Program-made: the position numbers and the translations under genes
In this document: positions 48,255 to 58,206 of the stretch, in pieces
How the letters are laid out: every line of letters begins with the position of its first letter
How positions within the stretch are numbered: the stretch's first letter is position 1
The notes under the pieces: generated by a model
Told to the model about the DNA's origin: nothing
Database searches by the model: none
The model's input: the letters and a program-made list of their open reading frames with translations, nothing else
Source of the DNA: Tsuneonella litorea
GTDB lineage: Bacteria; Pseudomonadota; Alphaproteobacteria; Sphingomonadales; Sphingomonadaceae
Direction: 5' to 3'
Assembly (NCBI RefSeq): GCF_025154015.1
Contig: NZ_JAOAMV010000002.1
Span: 310,001-374,000 of the forward strand
Length of the DNA: 64,000 bases

Positions 48255-49361
48255 ATGGCATCGAATGGCTCGCCTCCTCGCCCCTATACCTACGAATCCG
48301 CTGGAGTCTCGATCGACGCCGGCAACGCGCTGGTGCGCGCGATCGGCCCGCTCGCAAAATCCACCGCGCGCCCCGGGGCGACCAGCGAACTGGGCGGATT
48401 CGGCGGGTTCTTCGATCCCCGGGCTGCCGGATACGAAGACCCGCTGCTGGTCGCCGCGAACGACGGCGTGGGCACCAAGCTCAAGCTGGCGATCGATCAC
48501 GACCGGCACGACAGCGTGGGCATCGACCTTGTCGCGATGTGCGTGAACGACCTGATCGTCCAGGGCGCCGAACCGCTGTTCTTCCTCGACTACTTCGCCA
48601 CCGGCAAGCTCGAGAACGGGATCGCCGAGCGGGTGATTGCCGGCATAGCGGAAGGTTGCAGGCAGGCCGGCTGCGCGCTCATCGGAGGCGAGACCGCGGA
48701 AATGCCAGGGATGTATGCTGCCGGCGACTACGATCTGGCAGGCTTCTGCGTCGGCGCGGTCGAGCGCGGCGAGCAACTGACCGGCGACAAGGTCGCGCCG
48801 GGTCACGTCCTGCTCGGCCTGGCCAGTTCGGGCGTGCATTCGAACGGCTATTCGCTGGTCCGCCGCCTGGCCGCGGACATGGGATGGCGCATGGACCGCC
48901 CCGCCCTGTTCGACCAGGACACGCTGCTGATCGACGCGCTCGCCGCGCCGACGCGCATTTACGTCAGGGCGCTGCTGCCGCTGGTCCGCTCGGGCAAGAT
49001 CGACGCGCTCGCCCACATCACCGGCGGCGGCCTGCTCGAAAACGTCCCCCGCGTGCTCCCCGAGAGCGCGCACGCGGTGATCGACGCCGACGCGTGGGAG
49101 CAGCCGCGACTGATGGCCTTCCTGCAGGCGCAGGGAAACATCGAGCCGGGCGAAATGGCGCGCACCTTCAACTGCGGAATCGGCATGGTCCTCGCGGTCG
49201 CGCCCGACATGGCGCGCGAAGTGGCGGCCTACCTCGAGGCGAACGGCGAAAGCGTGAGCCGCATCGGAGAGGTTATCGAGGGACCCCGGGGATGCACCGT
49301 GCGCGGATCGGACGGCACATGGTCGAGCCGCGCGGCGTGGGAAGCCCGCCACACCGCCTGA
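48255..49361 (+). CDS. purM: Phosphoribosylformylglycinamidine cyclo-ligase
   Basis: 368 residues from ATG 48255. Forms AIR from FGAM in purine synthesis. [77 protein letters not shown] and HITGGGL are invariant PurM blocks. Divergent from the DUF2066-like gene by 70 bases; an upstream ATG (48237) is possible. Confidence 0.97.
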   Translation: MASNGSPPRPYTYESAGVSIDAGNALVRAIGPLAKSTARPGATSELGGFGGFFDPRAAGYEDPLLVAANDGVGTKLKLAIDHDRHDSVGIDLVAMCVNDLIVQGAEPLFFLDYFATGKLENGIAERVIAGIAEGCRQAGCALIGGETAEMPGMYAAGDYDLAGFCVGAVERGEQLTGDKVAPGHVLLGLASSGVHSNGYSLVRRLAADMGWRMDRPALFDQDTLLIDALAAPTRIYVRALLPLVRSGKIDALAHITGGGLLENVPRVLPESAHAVIDADAWEQPRLMAFLQAQGNIEPGEMARTFNCGIGMVLAVAPDMAREVAAYLEANGESVSRIGEVIEGPRGCTVRGSDGTWSSRAAWEARHTA

Positions 49362-49368
49362 CGCGACG

Positions 49369-50424
49369 CTATCTTCCGGCCCCGTCCGGGATGCCGTCGA
49401 TGTCTTCGCCCAGCGTCTCGCGCAGGTAGATCTCGCGCACCCCCACGAAAGCCACGACCAGCAGCGCGCCGGCGAAGAACACGCCGTAGAGGCCGAAGAC
49501 CGCCCCGACGCCCAGGATCGTGAACAGCGTAAGCGCGGGCGGAATATCGACCACCCGGCGGTTGACCACCGGCGTGACGAGCCACGCCTCGATCACCCGT
49601 ACCGCGACGTACGCCACCAGCGTGTAAGCCAGGACGTCGCTTCCCTGCGCTGTGGCGAGGCCGATTGCGGGCAGCATGGCGACCGCCGGGCCGACATACG
49701 GAATGAACTCCGACAAGCCGCCGAGCAGGCCGAGCGCGGCCCAGTTCTCGAGCCCGGCAAGCCACAGCGCGCCGCCGATCAGTATCGCCATCACGGTCAT
49801 CGAGATCAGCTTGGATTTCAGCCACAGGCGCAATGCCCTACCCATCCGGTCGATCGTCCGCTCGACCACCGGACGCCCGTCGGGCGGGGTCAACAGAACC
49901 GCCGCGCGGATATAGGGCCGCGGGTTGGCCGCGAGGAAAAGCGCGCCAACGACCACGATGAGGAAGTTGAGCAGCACTTCGCCCGCGCCCGCGGCGAGCG
50001 AGCCGAGCCGATCGGCGATCGCACTCCCGGCAACCGCCGCCTCGGCCGCGCGCACGATTGCCTCGCCCACGGGGGTGACACTCATCGTTTCCTCGATCGA
50101 AGCGATGATCGAAGGCAGGTTGTCGATCATCGCGGCTACGTCGTTGCCGAACTGAACAACGAGCAGCCAGCCCACCACCCCGAACAGGCCGAGCGACACG
50201 AGCACCCCGAGCACGAGCGCGGCCTTCGGACTGGTCACTCCCGCCTTCGCGAACAGCCGCGCGGCGCTGCGGAAGAGGACCGCGCCGATGACGGACCCGA
50301 AAGCCAGCAACAGGAGGTCCGCGGCGCGCCAGGCGACCAGCAGCGCGGCGGCGATGGCGACTGTCCAGCCGAGCCTGCGCAGGTACGGTATATCTTCCGG
50401 GCGGGGCTTGAGCGGAGGTCCCAT
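49369..50424 (-). CDS. AI-2E-family membrane transporter
   Basis: 351 residues from ATG 50424 (an ATG at 50436 is alternative). About eight membrane helices; conserved GGLSEFIPYVGPAVAMLPA and PALTLFTILGVGAVFGLYGVFFAGAL patterns of the AI-2E/PerM exporter family. Substrates range from autoinducer-2 to unknown; no lsr genes are near. Lies between purM and purN, convergent with purM by seven bases. Confidence 0.9.
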   Translation of the reverse strand: MGPPLKPRPEDIPYLRRLGWTVAIAAALLVAWRAADLLLLAFGSVIGAVLFRSAARLFAKAGVTSPKAALVLGVLVSLGLFGVVGWLLVVQFGNDVAAMIDNLPSIIASIEETMSVTPVGEAIVRAAEAAVAGSAIADRLGSLAAGAGEVLLNFLIVVVGALFLAANPRPYIRAAVLLTPPDGRPVVERTIDRMGRALRLWLKSKLISMTVMAILIGGALWLAGLENWAALGLLGGLSEFIPYVGPAVAMLPAIGLATAQGSDVLAYTLVAYVAVRVIEAWLVTPVVNRRVVDIPPALTLFTILGVGAVFGLYGVFFAGALLVVAFVGVREIYLRETLGEDIDGIPDGAGR

Positions 50425-50483
50425 GTGCTGGCACAAGCATCCGCCGGGGCAATCGGTTCCTCGGGGCGTGCGGGAGAATCCAG

Positions 50484-51446
50484 TTGGCGAAGGCGCGCGT
50501 GGCGGTGCTCATCTCGGGCAGCGGCACCAACATGGCGGCGCTGCTCTACGCCAGCCGGCGCGCGGGCAGCGCATACGAGATCGTCCTGGTGGCGAGCAAC
50601 GATCCTGCGGCCGCGGGGCTGAAGCTTGCCGAAGCCGAGGGCGTGCCCACTTTCGCGCTCAGCCACAGGGGCATGGACCGGGCGGCACACGACGCCGCGA
50701 TGGACGCGGCCATCCGGCGAGCCGGCGCGGAATATGTCGCGCTGGCCGGATACATGCGGGTCCTAGGTGCCGAGTTCGTGCGGGGCTGGAAGGACCGGAT
50801 GCTCAACATCCACCCCTCGCTCCTGCCCAGGTATCGCGGCCTCCACACCCATCGCAGCGCGCTCGAGGCGGGCGACGCGCACGGCGGGTGCAGCGTCCAC
50901 CTCGTCACGGAAGAGCTCGACGCCGGCGAAGTGCTCGGCCAGACGAAGGTCGCGATCATGCCCGGCGATACCGAGGCCAGCCTGGCGGCGCGCGTGTTGA
51001 TCGCGGAACACCAGCTTTTCCCGCGTGTGCTCGAAGAATACGTGTCGCGTCCGAACGACCCGGCATGGCTGCTCGAGCGCGTGCGCGCGCTCGCGCTCGA
51101 CCTGCCAGAGACGCACGAGCGCGAAAGCCACGGCGCGCCCGGCTGGCGCGCGGGGAGCGAGAAGTCGGGCAAGTTCTTCGCCCATTTCTCCGACCAGCAC
51201 CACGGCACCCCGCACATTTCCCTGCTGGTCAAGGCCGCCAGCATGGACGAACTCGAGGGCCTCGTCGAAGCGCAGCCGCACGCCTACCACAAACCCGCCT
51301 ACTACGGCGCGGGGGGCTGGATCGGGGTGATCCTCAACCGCCCGGGACTCGACTGGAACGACGTCGCCGACTGGCTCCAGAGGAGCTGGCGCGCGGTGGC
51401 GCCCAAGTCCGCGACCCGCCTGCTCGACGTCGCCGACGAGTTCTGA
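50484..51446 (+). CDS. purN: PurN fused to a MmcQ/YjbR domain
   Basis: 320 residues from TTG 50484, after gggag. Residues 1-190 are GAR transformylase (SGSGTNMAALL; N108 and H110 in NIHPSLLPRYRG; D146 in ELDAGEV), the third step of purine synthesis. From about 200 the protein continues with SHGAPGWRAG, FFAHFSDQHHGT, LVKAASMDELEGLV, GWIGVILN and DWLQRSWRAVAPK, the MmcQ/YjbR DUF419 fold. A normal PurN is about 200 residues, so this is a fusion. Confidence 0.9.
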   Translation: MAKARVAVLISGSGTNMAALLYASRRAGSAYEIVLVASNDPAAAGLKLAEAEGVPTFALSHRGMDRAAHDAAMDAAIRRAGAEYVALAGYMRVLGAEFVRGWKDRMLNIHPSLLPRYRGLHTHRSALEAGDAHGGCSVHLVTEELDAGEVLGQTKVAIMPGDTEASLAARVLIAEHQLFPRVLEEYVSRPNDPAWLLERVRALALDLPETHERESHGAPGWRAGSEKSGKFFAHFSDQHHGTPHISLLVKAASMDELEGLVEAQPHAYHKPAYYGAGGWIGVILNRPGLDWNDVADWLQRSWRAVAPKSATRLLDVADEF

Positions 51447-52645
51447 TGGCGCCGCCCCGCCCGCATCCGCTGGCGGTCGCGCCCGCCGCGCGCATCGCCG
51501 ACCGTGCCGTCGCGGCCATCTGGCGGAGCGGAATTACCCCCAGACCGCCGCTGGAGCCGGAAGACCTCTGGCGCATCGGCGCGCGCGGGTTCGACGCAAA
51601 CGACGAAGCCGGGGGCCGCTGCGAGGAGGACCGCCAGGATTTCCGCGAGCGGCTCGATCGGCTCTGCCGGGCACTGCGCGAGGAGGCCGACCTCAACGCG
51701 CTCGGCCACACGATGGCCTACGGGCAATTGACTGGCGCCATCCGCAAGCGGCACGCGCTGGGCCGCCTGTGGCGTCATCGCCCCGAGCTTGCCAACGCGC
51801 CGCTCGCGACGCCGATCGTGGTCGTGGGCCAGATGCGCAGCGGAACGACCCGGGTGCACCGGCTTCTCGCGGCCGATCCCGCGCTCTGCGCGACCCGGTT
51901 CTGCAACAGCTTCGATCCGGTTCCCCGGAGACCCGACCTACGCCCGCTCAAGGCGGCGTTCGCGCTCGCGATCGCCCGCCGGATCAATCCCTGGCTCGAC
52001 ACGCTCCACCCCTTCGGCGCCACTCGCGCGGACGAGGAGATCGGCTGGCTCTCGTCCGCGCTTTCGCCTTGTGCCTACGAGGCGCAGTGGCGCATCCCTT
52101 CCTTTGTCGGCTGGAGTGAGGCGCACGACGCAGCGCCGGTGTACCGCGAGTTCGCCCGGATCCTGCGCACCGACGCAGCGACGATGAACGACGGCCCGCG
52201 CCCGCGCGTGCTCAAGTGCCCGCAATTCGCCGAGGATCTGCCCGCTCTGCTCGCCGCGTTTCCCTGCGCGCGCGTGGTGATCGCCAGGCGCGCGAGCGAT
52301 GCGATTCTCGACAGCGCGGTATCCATGGTCGCGGGCCAATCGGCCTTCCAGTCGCCTGCGAGCGACCTCGCCGCCATTCGCAACGAATGGCGGCGCAAGC
52401 TGGCCCTGCGCGACGAACGGATCGAAGCGGCCCTCGGTGCACACGACGGCCCCGTCGCCACGGTGCGGTACGACGATCTCGACGCCGACTGGCGAACGGC
52501 GATCGGCGCGCTGTACACAGCGCTCGGACTGCCCCTGTCGCCGGAGGCCCTGGCGGCCATGGAGCGAGAGCAAAGAGAAGCAGCGCGATCGCCCCATCGT
52601 GCGCACGGCAAGGCGCTTCGGCGCTTCGCGCGATCAACCGGTTGA
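51446..52645 (+). CDS. Sulfotransferase-family protein
   Basis: 399 residues from ATG 51446, overlapping the purN stop as TGATG. The PAPS 5'-phosphosulfate loop is VVGQMRSGTTRVHRLL (126-141) and a 3'-phosphate site likely RRASDAILDSAVSM. C-terminal PHRAHGKALRRF is basic. The acceptor is unknown; related proteobacterial proteins sulfate lipids or cell-surface sugars. Coupled to purN. Confidence 0.88.
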   Translation: MAPPRPHPLAVAPAARIADRAVAAIWRSGITPRPPLEPEDLWRIGARGFDANDEAGGRCEEDRQDFRERLDRLCRALREEADLNALGHTMAYGQLTGAIRKRHALGRLWRHRPELANAPLATPIVVVGQMRSGTTRVHRLLAADPALCATRFCNSFDPVPRRPDLRPLKAAFALAIARRINPWLDTLHPFGATRADEEIGWLSSALSPCAYEAQWRIPSFVGWSEAHDAAPVYREFARILRTDAATMNDGPRPRVLKCPQFAEDLPALLAAFPCARVVIARRASDAILDSAVSMVAGQSAFQSPASDLAAIRNEWRRKLALRDERIEAALGAHDGPVATVRYDDLDADWRTAIGALYTALGLPLSPEALAAMEREQREAARSPHRAHGKALRRFARSTG

Positions 52646-52694
52646 CCGTGCGCGGGCCCGGCAATCGGGGCCAGCAGTGGCCTTGTGAAGGGGT

Positions 52695-53135
52695 TCAGAC
52701 GACAGTGGGCGGCGCGCCGTCGCGGTCCGCCATGAGTTGCGAAGCTTCGGGCGAATAGGTCCGGTTCATCGCCGGAGGGCCGCCTTCGGCCCACGACTGC
52801 CACTCGCTGATGAAGCCGCTTTCGCAGCGCGCCCGCCATACCGCACGCCGCCGGCCGAAAGCGGGCAACGCGCTGTTCGCCCAGCCGCGCATGAGGACGA
52901 AGGGATCGCTGAAGCTGACGGTTTCCACCTCGACGCGGAAACCCGGGTCGGCGTCAAACAGCCGTTCCACCCCAAGCATGACGGTATCGCGGCCCGTCAC
53001 GCCCTCGCGCCAGCTGTCGATGTAGGTGAAATCCTCGCTGACGAGCTCGCGCATCGCCGCGATGTCGTGCGCGTTGGTAGCCGCGACGAAACGCGCGACG
53101 AGCGCCTTGCTCTTCTGGCTACGACCCCAGGGCAT
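52695..53135 (-). CDS. SnoaL/NTF2-like protein
   Basis: 146 residues of NTF2-fold type: KALVARFVAATNAHDIAAMRELVSEDFTYIDSWREGVTGRD and WRARCESGFISEWQSWAEG. Such domains are isomerases, dehydratases or ketosteroid-binding; role unknown. Alone between the sulfotransferase and ndk. Confidence 0.8.
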   Translation of the reverse strand: MPWGRSQKSKALVARFVAATNAHDIAAMRELVSEDFTYIDSWREGVTGRDTVMLGVERLFDADPGFRVEVETVSFSDPFVLMRGWANSALPAFGRRRAVWRARCESGFISEWQSWAEGGPPAMNRTYSPEASQLMADRDGAPPTVV

Positions 53136-53225
53136 GGCACGCCGAATACCACGCCGGCGGGGATGGCCGCCAGCGCTATCGCCCGAACGAGCAGGGGATC
53201 AGACAGGCCGACCCCCAAAGGCCGA

Positions 53226-53648
53226 TCAGCCGACGATTTCTTCCGGCTTGAAGAAATAATCGATCTCGATCCTGGCGTTCTCTTCCGAGTCCGAGCCGTG
53301 GACCGAATTGGCCTCGATGCTTTCCGCGAAGGTCTTGCGGATCGTGCCGTCCTCCGCGTCCTTGGGATTGGTCGCGCCCATCACGTCGCGGTTGCGCTTC
53401 ACGGCATCCTCGCCCTCGAGGACCTGCACGACCACCGGGCCGCTGGTCATGAATTCGACCAGCTCGCCGAAGAAGGGGCGTTCCTTGTGCACCGCGTAAA
53501 AGCCCTCAGCCTGCTCGCGGGTCATGTGGATGCGCTTGCTGGCGACGACGCGCAGGCCGGCGTCCTCGAGCATCTTGGTGACCGCGCCGGTCAGGTTGCG
53601 GCGGGTGGCATCGGGCTTGATGATCGAAAAGGTGCGGGTGACCGCCAT
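53226..53648 (-). CDS. ndk: Nucleoside diphosphate kinase
   Basis: 140 residues. [12 protein letters not shown] start and the phospho-histidine in [12 protein letters not shown] (H117). Balances NTP/dNTP pools. Single gene, 74 bases after holC. Confidence 0.97.
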   Translation of the reverse strand: MAVTRTFSIIKPDATRRNLTGAVTKMLEDAGLRVVASKRIHMTREQAEGFYAVHKERPFFGELVEFMTSGPVVVQVLEGEDAVKRNRDVMGATNPKDAEDGTIRKTFAESIEANSVHGSDSEENARIEIDYFFKPEEIVG

Positions 53649-53722
53649 GGGTTTTTCCTTGCGAACTGCGGGGTGGGAGAATTGCGCGCGCCCCTAACGG
53701 GGACTTGCACGAGGCGCAAGCG

Positions 53723-54163
53723 TCAGGCCTTCTTCACCCACTTGCCATCCTCGACCGCGTAGTATTCCCGCTCGACGTCTTCGCGATCGTCGAAGCGGCG
53801 CCAGATCGCCCGCACCGAGTCGCGCTGGCGGTCGTCGAAGAACAGCAGCGCGCGTTCGAAACCCTCGGCTTCCTCGCGCCACCGACCGTCGGCAAGCGCG
53901 ATGACCGCGGCGCCATTCGCCGCGATGCATTCCGTTGACAGGAGAATCGGCTGGCGCGCGGCGTGGCCGTCGGACGCCTTGCCATTGGCGACGAAAGCGG
54001 CCGGGTTCGCGTTCCACATGGCCGCGCCCAGGCGGTCGAGATCGGCCTCGTCGTCGGCGACGACGAGCACGCGTTGCCCCTTGGCCATGGCGCCGCGCAT
54101 GATGATGGGGAGCACCTGGTCGACCGGGCGCTCCCCCGAAAGGTAGAAGCTGAGCTGCTTCAG
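53723..54163 (-). CDS. holC: DNA polymerase III subunit chi
   Basis: The first standard start is GTG 54115, but in the same frame the conserved HolC start (K)QLSFYLSGERPVDQ lies upstream and begins at CTG 54163, one base after the pepA stop. From CTG the protein has 146 residues, close to other HolC. Chi links the clamp loader to SSB. Coupled to pepA as in many proteobacteria. The CTG start is inference from alignment of the N-terminus. Confidence 0.82.
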   Translation of the reverse strand: MKQLSFYLSGERPVDQVLPIIMRGAMAKGQRVLVVADDEADLDRLGAAMWNANPAAFVANGKASDGHAARQPILLSTECIAANGAAVIALADGRWREEAEGFERALLFFDDRQRDSVRAIWRRFDDREDVEREYYAVEDGKWVKKA

Positions 54164-54164
54164 G

Positions 54165-55619
54165 TCAGCTCTCCAGCGTGTCGCGCACGTAGCGATCGAT
54201 CAGGCGCACGCCGTATCCGGTCGCGCCCTTGCCCCAGGTCGCGCCGGGCTTGGCCGCCCAGACCATGCCGGCGATGTCGCAGTGCGCCCAGGCGCGGCCC
54301 TTGTCGACGAACCGCTGGAGAAACTGCGCCGCGGTGATCGAGCCGCCTTCGCGCGGGCCGATGTTCTGCATGTCGGCGATCGGCGAATCGAGCAGCTTGT
54401 CATAGGCCGGGGCGAGCGGCATCCGCCACAGCTTGTCGCCGCTTTCGCGCCCCGCCCTGAGCAGCGAATCGGCAAGCCCGTCGTCGTTCGAGAACAGCCC
54501 CGCATGCTCGGTGCCGAGGCTGATCAGGATCGCGCCCGTCAGCGTCGCGAAGTCGACGATCGCGACCGGATCGTATTCCTTCTGCACCCAGGTGATCGCA
54601 TCGCACAGGACCAGGCGTCCTTCCGCGTCGGTGTTGAGCACCTCGACCGTCTGGCCGCTCATGGTGGTGACCACGTCGCCGGGCCGCATCGCCTTGCCGT
54701 CCGGCATGTTCTCGACCAGCCCCATGACCGCCACGACGTTGGCCTTCGCCTTCCGCCTGGCGAGCGCCAGCATGGCGCCGGCGACGGCGCCCGCGCCGCC
54801 CATGTCCCACTTCATGTCGCCCATCCCCGGCCCCGGCTTCAGGCTGATACCGCCGGTGTCGAAGGTCACGCCCTTGCCGACGAACGCGGTTGGCCTGGCG
54901 CCCTTGACGCCGCCGTTCCACTCGACCACGAGCAGGCGCGAGGGGCGGTCCGACCCCTGCCCCACGCCGAGCAGCGCGCCCATGCCGAGCTTCGTCATCT
55001 CGTCGACATCGAGCACCCGGACCTTGAGCCCGGCCTTCTCGAACGGACCCTTGACCCGCTCGACGAACGATTCGGGATAGATCACGTTGGCCGGCTCGGT
55101 GACGAGTTCCTTCGTCAGTTCGACCCCGTCGGCGACCGCGGCCGCATCGGTCCACGCGGCTTCGGCGCCATCGACCGCGCCAACCGCGATGACCTTGTCG
55201 AGCGTGACCTTCTGCTCGTCCTTCATCTTCGTGCGATAACGATCGTAGCGCCAGGTGCGCAGCCGCACCCCCATCAGCACGGCCGCCGCTTCCTCGGCCG
55301 AGAGCCCGCCCAGTTCCACAGCAAGCGAGTCCGACCCCGAACAGGCGTACTTCGCGGCAAGGCCGGCGCCCGCCTTCTCGAGATTGGCCAGCCGCGCCTC
55401 GTCGCCCTTTTCGCCCGCTCCCGCCAGCGCCACGCGGACGACCGCGCCTTCCCGCTCGGCAAAACCGTCGAATACCTGTCCCGCGCGGCCCTTGAAGCGG
55501 GCCGCCCGGGCGCCCTCGGCGATGGGCCGCTCGAGATCGCCGGGCAGCGTGTCCTGGTCGACCACCCGGGCCACGATCGAGATTCCGGCGGGGATTGTGT
55601 CGGCAAAGGTGATCTGCAT
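54165..55619 (-). CDS. pepA: Leucyl aminopeptidase PepA
   Basis: 484 residues of the M17 family. Metal/active-site blocks GKGVTFDTGGISLKPGPGMGDMK and NTDAEGRLVLCDA, plus AATNMGGAGAV-type glycines. Removes N-terminal residues and may bind DNA. Divergent from lptD; holC follows at once. Confidence 0.97.
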   Translation of the reverse strand: MQITFADTIPAGISIVARVVDQDTLPGDLERPIAEGARAARFKGRAGQVFDGFAEREGAVVRVALAGAGEKGDEARLANLEKAGAGLAAKYACSGSDSLAVELGGLSAEEAAAVLMGVRLRTWRYDRYRTKMKDEQKVTLDKVIAVGAVDGAEAAWTDAAAVADGVELTKELVTEPANVIYPESFVERVKGPFEKAGLKVRVLDVDEMTKLGMGALLGVGQGSDRPSRLLVVEWNGGVKGARPTAFVGKGVTFDTGGISLKPGPGMGDMKWDMGGAGAVAGAMLALARRKAKANVVAVMGLVENMPDGKAMRPGDVVTTMSGQTVEVLNTDAEGRLVLCDAITWVQKEYDPVAIVDFATLTGAILISLGTEHAGLFSNDDGLADSLLRAGRESGDKLWRMPLAPAYDKLLDSPIADMQNIGPREGGSITAAQFLQRFVDKGRAWAHCDIAGMVWAAKPGATWGKGATGYGVRLIDRYVRDTLES

Positions 55620-55723
55620 GGAAACTCCGGCAAATTATGTTCGTCCCGGCAACCGCGCATCCTGGCGCACACCGGTTCAGGATGGCGATTGCGATTAGGC
55701 GGCAGTGCTGCGATAGGCAAGCA

Positions 55724-58072
55724 ATGCTCCCCGCGTCGATCGGAATGCAGCAAGCCCCGGGCCGCCGCTTGCGCGCCTCGCGCCGCGCCAGCGCCGCCAG
55801 CCTAGGCGCGCTTGCGCTCGCCCTGCTTGCGCTGCCCGCCTGGGCCCAGGAAGGGCCTGCGCCGGGCATGGGCACGACCGATCAGCCCGAAGGCGTGCCG
55901 CCAGACCTGGCGACGCCGATGCCGCCGGTCGACGTTTCCGCACTCCCGCCCGCCCCGACCAGCGACCGGCAGATCAACTTCGAGGCCGACAGTGTCGCCT
56001 ACGATTCGGACGCCGACACGGTCACCGCCACCGGCGATGTCGTTCTGCGCAGCGAAGACCGCTCGGTCCGGGCCGACGAGGTCACCTGGAGCCGCTCGAA
56101 TGGCCAGATCGTCGCAACCGGAAACGTGCGCTTCGTCGACGAGGACGGCAACCAGCTCTATACCAGCCGGATCGAGCTGACCGACGCGTTCGAGGCGGGC
56201 GCGATGGAAGACCTTCTGCTGTCACTGCGCGAAGGCGGGCGACTCGCTGCCGCCAACGGCAAGCGGCTTGCCGACGGCACGATCGAGTTGACCCGCGCGG
56301 CTTACACCGGCTGCGAGGTCGTCGACCGCGAGGGTTGCCCGCGCGAACCGAGCTGGCGCATCACCGCCGACCGGGTGACTTATTCGCCCGCCGACAAGCG
56401 CGTCCGCTTCCAGGGCGCCTACCTGGAAATCTTCGGAGCCCGGTTGATTCCGCTTCCCGGGCTGGCGGTGCGCACCGACGGGCGCCCGGTTTCCGGCTTC
56501 CTCATCCCCGACATCCAGTATTCGCGCAACAACGGGCTGGAGCTGTCGGGGTCGTATTACCTGAACCTCGCGCCGAACAGGGACCTGACCCTCAGCGGCT
56601 ATGCCTTCACCGGAGCGCCGCCGATGGTGTCGGGCCAGTGGCGGCACCTGACCGACCTCGGCGCCTACCAGGTGACCGGATACATGACCTACAGCCGGCG
56701 GCTCGACCCGTTCGGCGGTGAGCCGACAGGAGACAACCGGTTCCGCGGCTATCTGTTCGCCAACGGCAGGTTTCAGTTCGATCCCAACTGGAGCCTCACA
56801 TTCTCGGCCCGGCGGACGAGCGACCGCACGTTCCTGCGGCGCTACGACATCAGCCGCGACGATCGCCTGCGCTCGATCGCCGAGATCGAACGGATCGACG
56901 CGGATTCGTACCTGGCAATCGCCGGCTATGCGACCCAGACCCTCCGCCTCGGGGTTCCGCAGGGGCAAGTCCCGGTCGCACTGCCGCTGATCGACTACCG
57001 CCGCCGGATCGACACCGGGTTCCTCGGCGGCGGCAAGCTCGAACTGCAGGCCAATTCGCTGGCGCTGTTCCGCAGCGAGGGCCAGGATACCCAGCGCGCG
57101 TTCCTCGGAGCCAAGTGGGACCTGAAGCGGGTCACCGGGTGGGGCCAGCTGCTGACGCTGACCGGGCTCCTGCGCGGCGACGTCTATCATTCGGACGAAA
57201 ACGGTCTGACCGCGACCGCCAGCTATCGCGGCAATCCGGGCTGGGAAACGCGCGGAGTGGCACTGGCCGCCGCCGACCTCGAATGGCCGCTCGTCGGTCC
57301 CGCATTCGGCGGCACGCAGGTACTGACCCCACGGGTGCAGGTCGTCGTCACCCCGCCGATCCGCAACCTGGCGGTACCGAACGAAGACGCACGCGCGATC
57401 GATCTTGAAGATTCCAACCTCTTCGCCCTCAATCGCTTCCCCGGTTACGATCGGATAGAGGACGGGCCGCGGATCACCTACGGGCTCGACTGGAAGCTGC
57501 GGCGCACGGACTGGCGCATCTCCACCACCATCGGGCAATCGGTGCGCCTCAACAACCGCGCGACCATCCTGCCGGACGGCACCGGGCTGAGCGAGCGGGT
57601 TTCCGACTTCGTCGGCAGGACCCAGGTGCGCTACAAGGACTTCGTCAAGTTCACCCACCGGTTCCGGCTCGACAAGGACAGCCTCGCGGTTCGCCGCAAC
57701 GAGATCGATGCCACCGTGGGATCGAGCCGGACGTATCTCGAAGCGGGCTACCTCCGCCTCAACCGCGACGTTTCGCCGACGATCGAGGACCTGCGCGATC
57801 GCGAGGAACTACGGCTGGCCGGCCGGGTCGCCTTTGCGCGTTACTGGTCGCTGTTCGGGTCGGGCGTGTTCAACCTGACCGACCGCAGCGAAGACCCCAC
57901 CCAGGCATCGGACGGGTTCGATCCCATCCGCACGCGCATCGGCGTCGCCTACCAGGACGACTGCCTCGAGCTGGGTGCGACTTGGCGGCGCGACTACCTG
58001 GACCAGGGCGACGCGCGGCGGGGCAATACCTTCCAGTTCTACTTCGCGCTCCGGAACCTCGGCTTCCGGTGA
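55724..58072 (+). CDS. lptD: LPS-assembly protein LptD
   Basis: About 782 residues from ATG 55724 (ATG 55745 also fits). Signal peptide (RRASAASLGALALALLALPAWA), periplasmic OstA/LptA-like jellyroll (about 75-200) and a 26-strand barrel to the C-terminus (FQFYFALRNLGFR). Conserved cysteines C (YTGCEVV, EGCPREP, DDCLEL) form the disulfides needed with LptE. Inserts LPS into the outer membrane. First gene of lptD-surA-pdxA-rsmA. Confidence 0.96.
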   Translation: MLPASIGMQQAPGRRLRASRRASAASLGALALALLALPAWAQEGPAPGMGTTDQPEGVPPDLATPMPPVDVSALPPAPTSDRQINFEADSVAYDSDADTVTATGDVVLRSEDRSVRADEVTWSRSNGQIVATGNVRFVDEDGNQLYTSRIELTDAFEAGAMEDLLLSLREGGRLAAANGKRLADGTIELTRAAYTGCEVVDREGCPREPSWRITADRVTYSPADKRVRFQGAYLEIFGARLIPLPGLAVRTDGRPVSGFLIPDIQYSRNNGLELSGSYYLNLAPNRDLTLSGYAFTGAPPMVSGQWRHLTDLGAYQVTGYMTYSRRLDPFGGEPTGDNRFRGYLFANGRFQFDPNWSLTFSARRTSDRTFLRRYDISRDDRLRSIAEIERIDADSYLAIAGYATQTLRLGVPQGQVPVALPLIDYRRRIDTGFLGGGKLELQANSLALFRSEGQDTQRAFLGAKWDLKRVTGWGQLLTLTGLLRGDVYHSDENGLTATASYRGNPGWETRGVALAAADLEWPLVGPAFGGTQVLTPRVQVVVTPPIRNLAVPNEDARAIDLEDSNLFALNRFPGYDRIEDGPRITYGLDWKLRRTDWRISTTIGQSVRLNNRATILPDGTGLSERVSDFVGRTQVRYKDFVKFTHRFRLDKDSLAVRRNEIDATVGSSRTYLEAGYLRLNRDVSPTIEDLRDREELRLAGRVAFARYWSLFGSGVFNLTDRSEDPTQASDGFDPIRTRIGVAYQDDCLELGATWRRDYLDQGDARRGNTFQFYFALRNLGFR

Positions 58073-58206
58073 CGCGAGCCCAGTTGGCAGGCGGCCATCA
58101 ACAGGCTAACGCCCGCCCGCACTCAGCTTGGGTTAAGCCGTTCTGGCGCACCCGCCCGGGCATCATCGGGCGCCGTTTCCCGGCGTCGACGTAAACGGAC
58201 CAAGGC

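Noticed and set aside
46562-49429. 955-codon plus-strand frame across hdaA, the DUF2066-like gene and purM
   Set aside because: It spans three recognised genes in other frames, and its translation is arginine-rich and without domains.
58153-58172. Hairpin between lptD and surA as terminator
   Set aside because: No U tract, and surA is normally co-transcribed with lptD; at best a weak attenuator.
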